Positions 34,686 to 47,566 of a stretch of DNA of 64,000 nucleotides are shown piece by piece. Where the stretch lies: contig NC_133537.1 of NCBI RefSeq assembly GCF_048544455.1, positions 306,751,738-306,815,737 of the forward strand, written 5' to 3'. The position numbers and the translations under genes were made by a program. Each line of letters begins with the position of its first letter. The first letter of the stretch is position 1. The notes below the pieces were generated by a model. That model was given only the letters and a program-made list of their open reading frames with translations. It ran no database searches and was not told the DNA's origin. This stretch comes from Silene latifolia (taxonomy: Eukaryota; Streptophyta; Magnoliopsida; Caryophyllales; Caryophyllaceae).

Positions 34686-34721
34686 TTGCATGCACTTCTT
34701 TCTATCTTCACATATAAATCA

Positions 34722-35275
34722 TGTTGGAGTAGTTGTCCTCCACAATAGTGCGTGATCACATTAAATCTCATTAAGGAATATGCATGGGATATTCATTGGC
34801 AATACTAGTCAGCTGATCAACGTATATTGGTAACGGTTGGCCAACTAGGGTTTGACGTTACTGTCGTGAGACTTCGGTGTTCAGCTGGTCCCTTTCGGTC
34901 ACACCTAAAGGAACAAGCCCCAACACGAAAACTGATTAATTGTATGAGATACAGCTTAATTAGTCTCTTGATAAATTGACTAAAAAGTTAGTCGATTAAT
35001 TTATTTTAGGGAGATATCGAGTTGTGAACTCGAGGCGCGAAAATTATTATTTAATTATGCGATAATTGAATAATTAATTAATTGAGACAGGAATTAATGA
35101 TTAAATGGTTAATTGTTAAATTAGTACTAATTGACTAATGTAATTAGTATTGGTACGTAAAATATATGTGTAGTTGTACATGTATATTTACAGAGTGTTT
35201 TAGACGAATTTAATTGGGAAGCATTTAAACATAAATCGATGTTTAAATAAAATTTACACGTATTTGTGCGACAAA
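34722..35275 (+). repeat. Left half of the old copia 5' LTR
   Basis: TGTTGG start, then blocks matching the young copia's LTR in order: CAGCTGATCAACG, TAACGGTTGGC, TTTGACGTTA, CAGCTGGTCCCT, GGTCACACCTA and TTAGTC-rich sequence. It stops in ...GCGACAAA where the Helitron begins. Confidence 0.65.
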
Positions 35276-35353
35276 TCAATATATATAACTAAAGGAGGTT
35301 TTTTTTGTAACATGTAATAGTATCCAACTTTAATAAATCAACTAATTACTCTA

Positions 35354-35492
35354 ATAAATCAACTAATTAAATACTCAAATATCAAAAAACAATACTCCAA
35401 TAAATCAACTAATTAAATACTCAAATATCAAAAAACAATACTCCAATAAATCAACTAATTAAATACTCAAATATCAAAAAACAATATTCCAA
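35354..35492 (+). repeat. 46 bp tandem repeat near the Helitron 5' end
   Basis: Three nearly perfect copies of a 46 bp unit containing AATAAATCAACTAATTAAAT and ATCAAAAAACAATACTCC, beginning about 80 bp inside the Helitron start. Non-coding and very AT-rich. Confidence 0.9.
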
Positions 35493-35970
35493 CTGCACTA
35501 CAAAACCGTCCTTACAACAAACCATTACCTTAAAAAAAATCAAATATAAAAAACAATATCCAAGTCAACTACAAAACCAACCGTCCTTACATAGAATAGT
35601 GGTACACCTCTTACATCATTTATTTCAATATTTTATTCCGGAACTTTGCATAGTACGCTCAAAGTCTTGGTCCCTGAAATAGAAAAGGACAATCATCATG
35701 CTATGTTACTCAAACTCCAGCCACTCTCATAACGTTTGGGAAGAATACTATATCAACATAAACTGTTCTCCTATTTCAATAGCAAGTCAAATTCTTCAAT
35801 CCTATATCAACATAAAATCTTCTCCTATATCAATATGAAGCCAAAATCTGATGTTATAAATATAGACTTTCAACGTTTAAACAACATTCATCACATCAAA
35901 ATTTGGCATCTTAAAAGTCGATAGAAGCAACCTCCAAATACACGTTGACACCCTACTCATCACCATCACC

Positions 35971-38292
35971 ATGGCACAAAGGTAATGCTGGTGTAGCGTT
36001 CTCCTCTTTTATGTCTTTCTACCTTTCTCTAAATCATATACAAAAAATACATATAATATCTCCTCATATGTTTTCAGGAATTACGCCCTCATCAATGAGC
36101 TTAAACTGAATACAACAGAAGTAGATTCAAACAAGGATTTAAGATTGAAAGTCCGTATATCTAGACTATGTAAGGTACACAATCGAATTACAGATAAGAA
36201 GAAAATTGTTGCGACAGATCAGAATACAAAAGGGGACTTATTCTGCGTATCAATGGTTCTTCTTGACGAAGAGGTAAAATTTACCTCTTATCTTAGCTTT
36301 TTATTATAACATATTATAAAACTCCATATAATACATATATTGTCTTTGATCTCGTGTAGGGGAATTATATCTACGCATTTATTCCCAGTTTTAATTGGGA
36401 ACGATTCTCCGCAAAGGTTTTTGATGGGAAAATCCATTTAATCAAGAGATTTCAGGTTCTCCCAAATAAACCTGATTATCGTATCGTGGGTGACAACAAA
36501 CTAATGATTAAATTCTTATACAACACATACATCAAGATTTTCGAAGCAGATGAAGCTATAATACCAAAACATAGGTTTGATTTCCTAAAATTCCACAATA
36601 TAAGTAATCGGCGAGGCAATCATTCAGTTTTAACAGGTAAGTGTATAATTTAGATATATTGATCTCATGAATTGTTATATAGTTAGTATTCGTTAACCTT
36701 CTTTTTTTATTATTTGTAGATTTAATAGGCGTGGTGAAGAAAGAACATGTAAAACCTAACTATTTCGCCCTTGAAATTGAAGATGAAGGGTATACGTTAC
36801 TCCTACTCTCTATTAGATTCTTATTATACCCTTTTTCTTTTAACTCTGCTAATATAATTAACTCTTAAAATTTTAAAGGGGTGAACGAGTAAGAGTTACA
36901 TTATGGGATCAATGTCGTTCTGACTATCAAAAGCAATAGGAAAAACTTACTGATGGCACCCAAACAAAAGTTGTTATTATCACGTCTCTTTTGGTGAAGG
37001 ACTACAATGGTAAGTATAATCCTGCACAATCAAATACTATTATTCAGTACTACAAGTTGATTCTTATTCCTTAAATAACAGGTTATAACAGTATCTCAAC
37101 ATCAAATTCAAGCAGTCTTTATGTTAATCTTGATGTCCCAAAAGTGAACGCCCTTATGGAAACCTGCAGGTAAATCTTTACATATTTGAATTTCTAAAAA
37201 GTGAACGGCCTTTTATGGACACTGCTTTTTGAGCAAGTTTTACTCATACCCCTATTATTTGATTATAATAATCCAAATTTCAGTTCAAAGAATGGAGATT
37301 CAGATATTGGATGTATTACCAATGATATTATGAAAATGGACCTCAGTAGCATCCTTATGCATTGTAGAACGGATTACAAAGAGGTATTAGCAATTAACTT
37401 TTCACCTTAGCCTACCTTTGAAATTATGTATGTCTTCTAATCATATTGCTGCGAATGTAGGATCTGGTTTGCTACTGCATTGCAGAAGTGAGAGATATTA
37501 TTTCCGAAAAACCTTGGCATTACCCATCATGTATTAAATGTACAACCAGGTCACAGTTTAAAAATTCCAAGTTTTATTGCAACAACTGTGAAAAAATAAT
37601 GGAGACTCAAACTATTAGGTATCTTCTTACCTTCAATACTTATATTTTTAGATTACTATAATATATTTGTGTACTTAAACATTTCCCACGCTACTGTCAG
37701 ATATAGAATTGAGTTACAAGTACAAGACTCAGACTCTACTGCAACTTTTGTCATATTTGACAAGGACGCCAAAAGGTTAATTGGCCAGGATGCTGCTACT
37801 CTCAGCGACGCACAACAATTAGAGGTATTAGTAATGCTCCCTCATCTATTGCTTTCAGTCCCTACTTTCCACATAGCCAAATTGTTGTCTTATAATTGTG
37901 TATCAACTTTATAGGAGGAGGATGATGAAGATTACATCCCATTGCCAACTTTGATGAAAAACACATTTATTGGAAAACAATTTCAATTCAAAATTAAAGT
38001 TGTCAAAACAAACCACGACAATCAAGGCGATAACTGTTTCAACGTCATCAACATTTTAGATGACACTACAGTCGAGGTATTTATCACTTTTGTTGATTAC
38101 TGTGAGACCTTATTTATGTTCCTACTTCGACTTATGGCAACGCTAATTTGTAAACAGGAAGCTAATTTAACAGCTAAATCAACAATTGCTGGGAAACGTG
38201 CCCATTCAGTAATTGATCTTGAAGCCTCAGACACACAAAAAGAGGTCAAAACCACTAAGAGACGCAACTCAGCAACGAAACAGAACAAATAG
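35971..38292 (+). pseudogene. Helitron-borne RPA1-like single-stranded DNA-binding protein
   Basis: Plant Helitrons often carry a replication protein A large-subunit homologue thought to coat single-stranded intermediates. Exons read by eye: 35971-35981, 36078-36273, 36360-36636, 36720-36789, then from about 36880 onward with further introns to the stop at 38290. Successive OB-fold-like regions are visible (KLKVRISRLCK-type start; ANVFIGKQFQFKIKVVK-like block near 37945). Between them is a zinc-ribbon, CIKCTTRSQFK...FYCNNC, as in RPA DNA-binding domain C. The C-terminus is basic (KTTKRRNSATKQNK) and nuclear-signal-like. An in-frame TAG at 36937-36939 interrupts an otherwise good exon (TLWDQCRSDYQKQ), so this copy is probably dead unless that region is spliced out. 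Confidence 0.75.
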
Positions 38293-39274
38293 GTAAACAT
38301 GCATTATTACTATACCACTATCAGAATTGCTACTCATATCCAATTATATACCTAATGATCATTGTTTTTTGCGGGTTTCACAGGTGATCTAAGGTGAATT
38401 AGGTGGCTACTGAAGGAGTAAAGATTAATTAACAATTCCGAAGGAAAGAAGAACAGCTTAGTTAATTAAACTAGATTTGTTTTACACACTACATCATAAT
38501 AGAACAATATAGCTTTAGCTTTAGCTTATGGCGATATTTTTATTAATGTACTGATAGATTACTATGGTTTTCATTTTCTTTTTATTTTTGGTGTTTGCAT
38601 AAATAGATTACTAAGCTTATTAGTATTATTAACTTTATCATTATCATTATCATTTTCAGTATAATTATTTTTATTACGATTATTTTTTTCTCATTGATAT
38701 TATTTATACAACCTACTCTCATTCAATTTCCTATATTTCATGTGCTACATAATCAATTGCACAGAATAGTCACGTATTAGGTAGACCATCAAAATTTACG
38801 ATAAAATTAAAATAAAAGAGGTTATCAATCAACATACCTGTAAACAATACTCGGAATCATGGTGTGCTTTAACCCAACACAAGGAAGATTAAACCTAGAC
38901 AAGGACAATACAGAAAATTAGAAAATGTAGATATACCAAATGAGAAAATTAGAGCTAGAATATAATTATTAGAGATTAAATTTCTCATAATGTAGACAAT
39001 CAGGGATACTGTTGTACAGTTTGATTTTATTAAAAATCAACTCCCAGTCAATATCCCTACTATGATTAGTAAATATATATAATATATAATTAAACCTAAC
39101 AAACCACAGACAGCCGGCATCAATAAGAAACATAAACAGTTTCAGAAATACTACTTCTATTAGGAGTCGACCACCAAGCAAAAGCAACCAATATATATAC
39201 ACACAAACATAGTAATCTCCTGAATAATTACCAAAGTAACTTACACCCCATTAACACGCACTTTAAAAAAAAAC
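38293..39274. other. Helitron spacer between RPA and Rep-helicase genes
   Basis: AT-rich, including an interrupted (ATT/ATC) run around 38620-38700. No gene is supported here; the short minus-strand open frames look random. Confidence 0.4.
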
Positions 39275-40015
39275 AATGTCAACAGAAACATCAAAAGCAT
39301 CCAGAGGAAAGACAAAAATTTATGTGGCGGATAACTCAGAAAGTACGCAGCAACGTACAACAAAAAGAGGGATGTAGCCGCAGGAGTACCCCCTGGCAGC
39401 TCACAGCCAGCTTCCCTGCACAGGTTCACTTCTCTTTAATCTCAAAAATTGCACATATTCTTCATGAAAAGACAATTATACTCCCGCTCAATATCCCTAC
39501 TATGATTAGTAAAAATATAATCTAGGCGTCAACTAACCAGCAAAAGCATCCAATATATATACACCCATGAACTGAACTTTTAAAAAACAAATACAATGTC
39601 GACAGAAAAATCAGAAGCATCAAGAGGAAAGAGGAAAAGTGATATGGAGGACAGCACGGAAAGTACGCAGCTACGTAAAACAAAAAGAAGAACGCAGCAG
39701 CAAGAAGACTCCCTGATAGCTAATAGCCGACTTCCCTGCACAGGTTCACTTCTTTCTAACCGCGAAAATAATACTCTGACTACATGACCTATTACAATAT
39801 TTGTTACAGTTTTTTCCTTCTCAGAGCTTTACGCTTATAAAATAATACTAACGGTAATCAGTGTACACAACATTCAGAAAATACCGGAAGAAAGAGGAAA
39901 AGAGTTGTGGGGATTAGCACGACAGAACCTCAGCAACGGAGAACAAAAAAAAGAACACAGCTGGAGGATGATCCTATGAAAGTTGATAGCCAAGTTCGCT
40001 ACACAGGTTTACACT
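39275..40015 (+). repeat. Three tandem versions of the Rep-helicase N-terminal exon
   Basis: Three related blocks (39275-39424, 39594-39745, 39870-40005) each encode an N-terminus rich in Lys/Arg. Shared features are MST(E/K)-type starts in the first two, STQ(Q/L)R(T/K)TKR in the middle, and a closing (R/Q)(L/V)(P/R)(C/Y)TG before a donor-like GTT. The first copy is the most decayed and the third the most diverged. They look like duplicated first exons, of which one or more could be spliced in. Confidence 0.65.
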
Positions 40016-43000
40016 ATATTAACTCTCAAGAAACGCACACATTCATCATAAAAAGAAAACTCACTAGACCAATAACTCCGTTTGTTATACAGTCTCTTTT
40101 CTCAGACATTCACACTTTTATAATAAACTAACAATAATCTGTTTATAGACTCAGGTATCACAAGTTCAGGGAGAGAATATCTCTACCTAGGCGACCCGGA
40201 ATACAAATGTCCTAAGTGTGAAGCGATTATGTGGTTTGAAGAGAGGATAAAGAAGACGAGTACAAAAAAGTCAACAAGATTCAATATGTGTTGCAGGGAT
40301 GGCAAAATTCGTTTAATAAAGATGAAGCCCCCACCTGAATTCCTATATAGACTCATGACAACAAACGAATCAGAGGCCATAATGTTTAGGCAGAACATTC
40401 GACTCTACAACTCCTGTTACTCCTTCACTTCCATGGGCGCAAAAATAGACAAGACTGTAAATAAGAGACCAGGTCCGTATGTTTTCAGGATAAGTGGTCA
40501 AGTTCTTCACCGTATAGGGTCACTACACGCCCGTAGAAGGGGAGCCACCAAAGATACTCACAACTATATGTTTACGATACAGCAAGTGAACTACTGTTGC
40601 GTGAGAGAACAATCGGAAAGGAGGAGGGTAGCCCAAAGTTAGACCAAGGTATAATGTTGCAGCTCAAGGACATGCTTGACGAGGTAAATCCCCTAACTCA
40701 AGTATTTAGGATGGCGCAAGAGAGAATAAGGGAGGACAATGACGTTCAATTATCCATTAGATTGTTAGGTTCACGGAATAAGAAAGACAAGGTATATAAC
40801 AACCAACAATGCCCTCCGAGATAGCCGCACTAATAGTCGATCCCCGAAGGTAGTAGTACAAAAGGCAGGGATATAGTGATTGACCACAAATCAACTGGAT
40901 TACAAACAATTAGTGAACTACACCCGTCCTACATGGCATTACAATACCCGCTCTTATTTCCGTACGGAGAGGACAACTACCACTTAGATATACCGTATTA
41001 TACTGACCAGGATAAGCCCGAGACGTCGAGAAGGAAAAATGTAACTATGCGAGAGTACTACGCCTACAGGATACAACAAAGAATCTCAGAAGGCCATATT
41101 TGGCTATATGGTGGACGATTATTCCAATAGTTCTTGGTGGATTGTTGTTGTGCGATTGAATCGGATAGGCTATAGTATATTAAAAACAACCAAGACTTAT
41201 TCAGATGTGATATACTGAATAATATATGCGATGCTGTTGAGAAAGGTGACTTAATTGGACATGCAGTCGGAAAAAGATTTTATCTGCCGCCCTCATTCAC
41301 AGGAAGCCCAAGATATATGTACCAAAGCTATCAAGATGCAATGGCAATTTGCAGGTGGTATGGAAATCCTCATTTGTTTATAACTTTCACAGCAAATTCC
41401 AGGTGGCCGGAGATCGAAGCTATGTTAAAGTACATTCCAAACCAGAGGCCTGAAGACAGGCCTGATATTGTGGCCAGGGTTTTCAAGTTGAAACTTAAGC
41501 AACTACTACACTGCCTAAAGACGGAGCGCTATTTTGGGACGACAATCCCAGGTAACTTTTTCAATGCAAAAGACCATAAATAACTTAGATTCATAATACA
41601 TATATATTAATAAGAAATTAACAATTCCACAGATGTGTACACCATCGAATTTCAAAAAAGAGGGCTGCCACATGCACACATTTTATTATGGTTAAAGAAG
41701 GAAGAGGTTGATCTGTCTACTGATTATATCGATAGCATTATTCACGCGGAAATACCTGATAAGGACAGAGAACCGGCTTTATATGAGGCTGTGTCCCGTT
41801 TCATGGTACATGGCCCGTGCGGCGAAGCAAATCGCAGTTGCCCTTGCATGGTGAACAACACCTGCAGTAAGAAGTACCCGAAGTCATTTAACAAAGGAAC
41901 TACATTAGACCAAAATGGGTACCCTGTATACAGACGACGCGAAAACAAAAGGTACTTGAGACCCACATGTAATTATGTTACATAGTTGTTGTAGCTCAAA
42001 TAGTTAAATTACCTTGTGTATTATAACAGAGAATACTAACAACCTCAAATTACCAAAACACACCAATACTTATAATCCAAACCAAGATTAACAGAGGTTG
42101 TTTGATATGTTTAAATTGACCAGGACAATAAAGAAGGGAGACAATTACATGGACAACCGTTCAATCGTGCCGTATAACCCCGGCTTGTTGTTGATGTTCG
42201 ACGCACACATCAACGTCGAATGGTGTAATACTGCAAGAGCCATCAAGTATTTGTTCAAGTACATCGCAAAGGGCCGGACAAAGCTACTTTAGTCATAAAG
42301 GACGACGCAGCAGATGAGATAAAGTCTTACCTGGATTGTAGGTACCTGTCTGCATCCGAGGCAGCATGGAGAATATTTGAGTTCGACATCCAAGAAAGAA
42401 ACCCGTCCGTAATGCGACTACCAGTACACCTGGAAGGGGAACAGGCTGTACTAATAAGGGATGATGACATACTTAAGGTGGTACTAGCGAGACAAAGCAA
42501 CGCGGAGACAAAGCTAACAGCGTGGATGAGGGTAAATGAGGAGTCTCCAGAGGCACGAGAGCTTTCCTATGCGGAGTTTCCTACTAAGTATGTTTGGGAT
42601 GACGGGTGGAAGAGAAGAAAGCAAGGAAGGTGCATTGGGAGAATTTCTTACGTCCATCCCACTGCCGGAGAGAGATATTATCTCCGTCTTCTTCTCAACA
42701 TAGTGAAAGGTCCAAAAAGTTACGAGGAAATACGGACAGTCAATCACCGTGTGTGTCCGACATTCAAAGAGGCATGCTATGCGTATGGACTACTTAATAA
42801 TGACAGGGAATGGAATGACGCTATGAATGAGGCAAACCGATGGGCAATGCCGTCACAGCTACGAGAACTATTTGTCACAATGCTACTGTTTTGTGAAATC
42901 ACAGATGTAACTAATCTATGGGAGACAAACTACTCCATCATGTCGGAAGACATAGAGAGGAAGAAGAGGAGATTATTTGGGTACCCCGACCTTACCCTCT

Positions 43001-44636
43001 CAGACTCTGCCAAAAAGACATATACCTTGATTGAACTTGATAAGATCCTAATGAAGTACGGAAAAAGACTAAAGGATATAAAGGGCATGCCCCAGCCGGA
43101 TGAGTCGGATGTTGAAGGCATGGAAAATAAGCTCATAATGGAGGAGAAGATGTACGACAAGATACAAATGCAAACGGAATGTGAGGAAAGGAGGAAACTG
43201 CTAAATCAAGAACAATTAGGTAACTGGCGGGCAAAATTACATCTACCTAATGTTTATTTTAATTTTGAAGATAAGTATTGTTATGTTTATGAAACGACAG
43301 ATGTATACGAAGCGGTTATAAAGGCTGTGGACAACAAGACAGATGATGTGATCTTCGTTTACGGTCATGGAGGGACTGGAAAGACATTCTTATATGGAAC
43401 AATCTCGGCTAAGCTACGTGCTACAAACAGGATTGTTCTAAATGTTGCCTCATCAGGTAAGTATATAAAGACACAGACATGTTATACATATTAGTACATT
43501 CACAGATTAAAAAATATATACAAACTACAGGTATCGCGGCTTTACTTTTGCCGGGAGGTAGGACAACACACAGCCGATTCGAGATACCGATTGAATTATT
43601 TGACGATTCTACGTGCAATGTGAGACAGAACAGCCAACTTGCAGAACTACTACGGCAAACATCACTAATAATATGGGATGAAGCGCCTATGGACCATCGA
43701 CACGCCTTCGAGGCACTAGACCGCACATTAAGGGATGTTGTTAGTTTCAAAGAGCCTGAGGCATCGTCAAAACTGTTTGGAGGTAAAGTTGTATTACTCG
43801 GGGGCGACTTCAGGCAAGTGCTGCCTATAATCCCTAAGGGACGGAGACAAGAAGTAGTCCAAGCGTCAATCAGCAGATCGTACATTTGGAAGACATGTAA
43901 AGTTTTCCTCTTGAAAAGGAGTATGCGTGTGAGTGAAACAGATGGAAATGTAGAGACTAGGAGAAAGAATCAAGAGTTTAATGAATGGCTATTGGCAATG
44001 GGTGACGGAAGGCTCCAGGTAGAGGCAGAGCCACACGAAGACGAAGCTACGTGGATAAAGATACCAGATGAGTATGTTTATAGTACTGGAAAGATAGACA
44101 TTAAAAGCATGGTCCAAGAGATCTATCCTGGTTTCTTAACTAGGACAAAAGACCACGATTACCTGAGAGATAGAGCGATTCTCACCCCATTAAATGAGAA
44201 CGCCGACTCAATTAATGACTACATGGTCGATTTAATGCCAGGCACCTACAAGGTCTACAAGAGTTGTGATGAGGTTTGTGCTTTGTCAATCGACAACGAG
44301 GAGCAATTCACAGCATATCCGACCGAGTACTTGAACAGCCTCAAGCTACAAGGCCTGCCGAACCATGAGCTGAAGCTAAAGGTTGGAATGCCCGTTATGC
44401 TACTACGGAATATAAACCCCTCCAGAGGATTATGTAATGGCACAAGACTAATAATCACACGTACTGGCGATTTTATAGTAGAGGCGACAATCATTACGGG
44501 GTCTCAAGTTGGTAAGCAAGTGCTCATACCGAGGATTATGATGACCTCCTCAGATACCAAGATTCCGTTCATTTTGAAAAGAAGGCAATATCCACTTAAG
44601 CCTTGCTATGCTATGACTATAAACAAGAGTCAGGGA

Positions 44637-45626
44637 TGTTGGGGTTTGTGTCCTTAACAGTTAGTGCAAGGACTTATAAATCTCTAAAAGGATCAAAGGG
44701 CATACTTTTGGTATTATTATCAGTTGATCCACGTTTATCAATAACGGTTGGCTTGCTAGATAAGTTTGACGTTATTGTCATACAGATGGCGGTGATCAAC
44801 TGGTCCCTAAAAGTCACACCTATAGGATACGTTTGAGAGATGTGACAAGATGAAAATACGATCATGTAGATGCCAAATTTGACTAACCGGTTAGTCCGAG
44901 TTATTTGACTAATAATTAGTCAAAATATGATGTTGAGATATTATATTTGATACGGATTAAATATCATGGGCTAAGGCGAATTAACTTGATTAATTCGTAA
45001 AATTAAATATAAGCGATTTATATTTAATTAATGTATATTGAATATTAATTATACAATATTGTCTTTGTCGGACATGTATTAATACTTCAACTAATCCGTG
45101 TTATTAGTCGATGTATTAATAACCGATAACCGATGATGATTTATAATACAAACCCGTCATATACATTTTAGCATTTGCGAACTGGACCTCGAGCTAAAAT
45201 TAAGAGGAAGTGGAAGCCCACTTCCCCATGAGGGCTCTCGGTTTTGTTGAAACACACAAAAGGAGAGCTCCTCTCCTTTTGTGACCGAGACAATTCATTT
45301 TACAGAAAACTAGGGTTTTGGAGACATTTTCTCTCTGAAACCTAGATCTCACATCTCGAAAACCTCACAACAAGTTCTCCCAATATTGCAAGGCAATCGG
45401 AGAACACCATCTAGCACAAGGGCATATCTCGGACAAGTCTTGGGTGCAACAATTAGGAGGGAATCTCGTTTGATTTCTGTTCTTTATGCCGCACTATAAA
45501 GGACCCGAGGTTAATTCTTGTTCCTTATCGTTTCTCTATTGTATTTATGTTTTATGACGATAATCGCATGCTAAATTTACGTTATAGTCCTAAATTTAGA
45601 GGGTCGTATACGGATATTACCCCACA
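44637..45626 (+). repeat. 5' LTR of the young copia
   Basis: TGTTGGGGTTTGTGTCC ... TTACCCCACA. Paired with the 3' LTR at 52466-53455, same length, about 98% identical. Confidence 0.95.
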
Positions 45627-45628
45627 AG

Positions 45629-45640
45629 TGGTATCAGAGC
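45629..45640 (+). promoter_or_regulatory. Primer-binding site, initiator-Met tRNA
   Basis: TGGTATCAGAGC, the canonical plant copia primer site, two bases after the 5' LTR. Confidence 0.95.
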
Positions 45641-45954
45641 GAGGCCACGTAAATTTTTCCATGTGTTTTTCATAAAACCGATTTTGAAACGATTGTTTTG
45701 TCTCGAATTCCGTGCCATGTATACACGGCTGATTCGGTTTTTGTTCTTGTTGAAACCGTGACATGTTTTACACGGTTTTATCATCTTGTTTTCGATTTGT
45801 TTTTATGCATATTGTTGTTTTATACGGAGATTACAGCAACATGTCAAGTTTTGTCAATTGTTAAATTGTTTTTGATGCGTTTTTGATCAAAATTGCAATT
45901 GATTTTGTTTTGTCAAAATGTTTTCACGAGGGTTTTATGTTTTCCGAAACTTTT

Positions 45955-46232
45955 TCCTCGATCGAGCATGTTTTTAGTCGATCGAATGGTTTTTCTGACA
46001 TGTTTTTACTCGATCGAGTCCTCTTGTACTCGATCGACCGCTTTTAAAACCCCACCGCTCGATCGAGAAGTCATCGTACTCGATCGAGCAAGATGTTGAT
46101 ATAAGTCCTCGATCGACTACCGTTTTGTCGATCGAGTACTTCCCGATTAGCACACCTCTCGATCGACTTGCGATTGATCGATCGAGCCCTTTCGTTCCTC
46201 GATCGAGCACCTGTGTCCCTGGATCGAGGGAT
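45955..46232 (+). repeat. Array of CTCGATCGAG palindromes in the copia leader
   Basis: Eleven CGATCGA cores start at 45959, 45979, 46011, 46031, 46060, 46081, 46110, 46129, 46160, 46179 and 46200, plus a degenerate twelfth (GGATCGAGG, 46221). Steps alternate between about 20 and about 30 bp over most of the array. The spacers are unrelated to each other, so this is not a plain tandem repeat. It lies in the non-coding leader between primer site and gag. Confidence 0.9.
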
Positions 46233-47566
46233 TTCTGTTTTGACAGCTTTGAAAATTTATTCTTTTTGCTTTAAATTTTCTTTTGGCTACAAAATGTACA
46301 TTATACGGATATTGTACACTCGCTATGATTGTGAAACGGTTCACACACGTACCATTAAGTTATTTTAAAGCGTATTTAAAAAGTAACGGATGTATTGGAT
46401 TAAAATTAAATGATAGAAGCGGTTTTATCACATGAATTTTAATCATTAAAAGGTGGTTTGGATAAATTTAACATAATTACGGAATTATGTCACGAATGAA
46501 TTTGTTTTTAGTTGATGCATTTTTTATTTATCGTTAATTTTGAATGCTTGTGAATGCCTCTTATTACGTATTTAATTTTGCAATCAGTTGTAACTTAGTG
46601 TGGCCTTAGTAGAACGTGTTACCGTAATGATGGAACACGGTCTTGGTTGTATTTTGAGATCTCGTATCTCCGTTTTGGATTTTTCACTTGTAATTACAGT
46701 TTTTATTAGAATGTAATTAGGTTTATATTTTGTAATTTTAATTGTAATTTTTGAGAAGACCAAAGACGGAGACCAGATGCTCACTCCCGCTAACTGGATC
46801 AAGATGGAACAACAAGACAAGCTTCTTGGGTCCAACGGTGGATTCCAAAGTTGTATTTTGTTCTTTTTATTAGGATAGGCCACACTAGGAAATTTTATTT
46901 ACGTATTGCATTCAATTATTTATTTTATCGTAACGATAGCATGCATCATATTCCGCCTAAAAACCAAACCACCTAATAAATGCATGAAAACTGACACATT
47001 TAGAGGTCACGAGTTAGTTTTCTTTGACATTCGTATGTCACACGTTTATAAGCCATCACCCAAATTAATTCATTCACGCAGACGCTAGTTATTCGTTCAC
47101 TTAATATGAATTATAATTTAGTTGATGGGATCTTCCTCGTATAAACAAAAATTGAGAACGGTCTTTATAGGTCAAACTCCAATGAGTCCCTTCTTCGTCG
47201 GTAGGCATAATATGACCCCTTCTACGTCGGGTAAGTTGGAACCGATTGACCTATTTTATCTCAACACTATGGTCACTCGTACGATCCTGTGGATTGTGGT
47301 GGACTATAGATAGGATTTACGGAAATCTATCGACCAAGAGTTCTTAGGGAAGAATTAGCTAAACAGTTGGCTTATCAATTTACAGAAATTGAGTCTTGGG
47401 ATCACTTGTATCATTCTTGAGGGAGATCAATTATGCAAGTGCGAGAGTCTACATGTTTAAAATGAATTTTAAAATAGACTTAAATCACCTCGATGAGTTG
47501 CTTATTTCGTTTTGTTTTTCTTTCTTTTTCGGTGTAGATCACGTTTTATTAAACCGCAAATAACAA

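Larger units (their letters stand above)
27592..34721 (+). mobile_element. Athila-like Ty3 retroelement, left part (non-autonomous looking; 3' LTR not in window)
   Basis: A fossil Ty3-type element in + orientation. Its parts are a 5' LTR of 1260 bp (27592-28851), a primer site matching tRNA-Asp, a gag region, an aspartic protease region, and a 3' non-coding part with a GGGGGAGGAG purine tract near 33630. No reverse transcriptase or integrase is recognisable between protease and tail, so it looks like a non-autonomous gag-protease form. It is broken, with a small number of lesions besides the insertions. It is interrupted by a solo LTR and a SINE. The old copia element starting at 34722 appears to lie within it, so its 3' end should be right of the window (inference). 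Confidence 0.7.

Noticed and set aside
38969-39429. Minus-strand open frames of 62-77 codons
   Set aside because: AT-rich spacer and antisense of the duplicated Helitron exon. No features of real proteins.
45955-46232. CRISPR-like array (short palindromic repeats with unique spacers)
   Set aside because: The repeats are only about 10 bp, the spacers are 10-20 bp, and the array lies in the leader of a plant retroelement with no cas genes. The resemblance is superficial.
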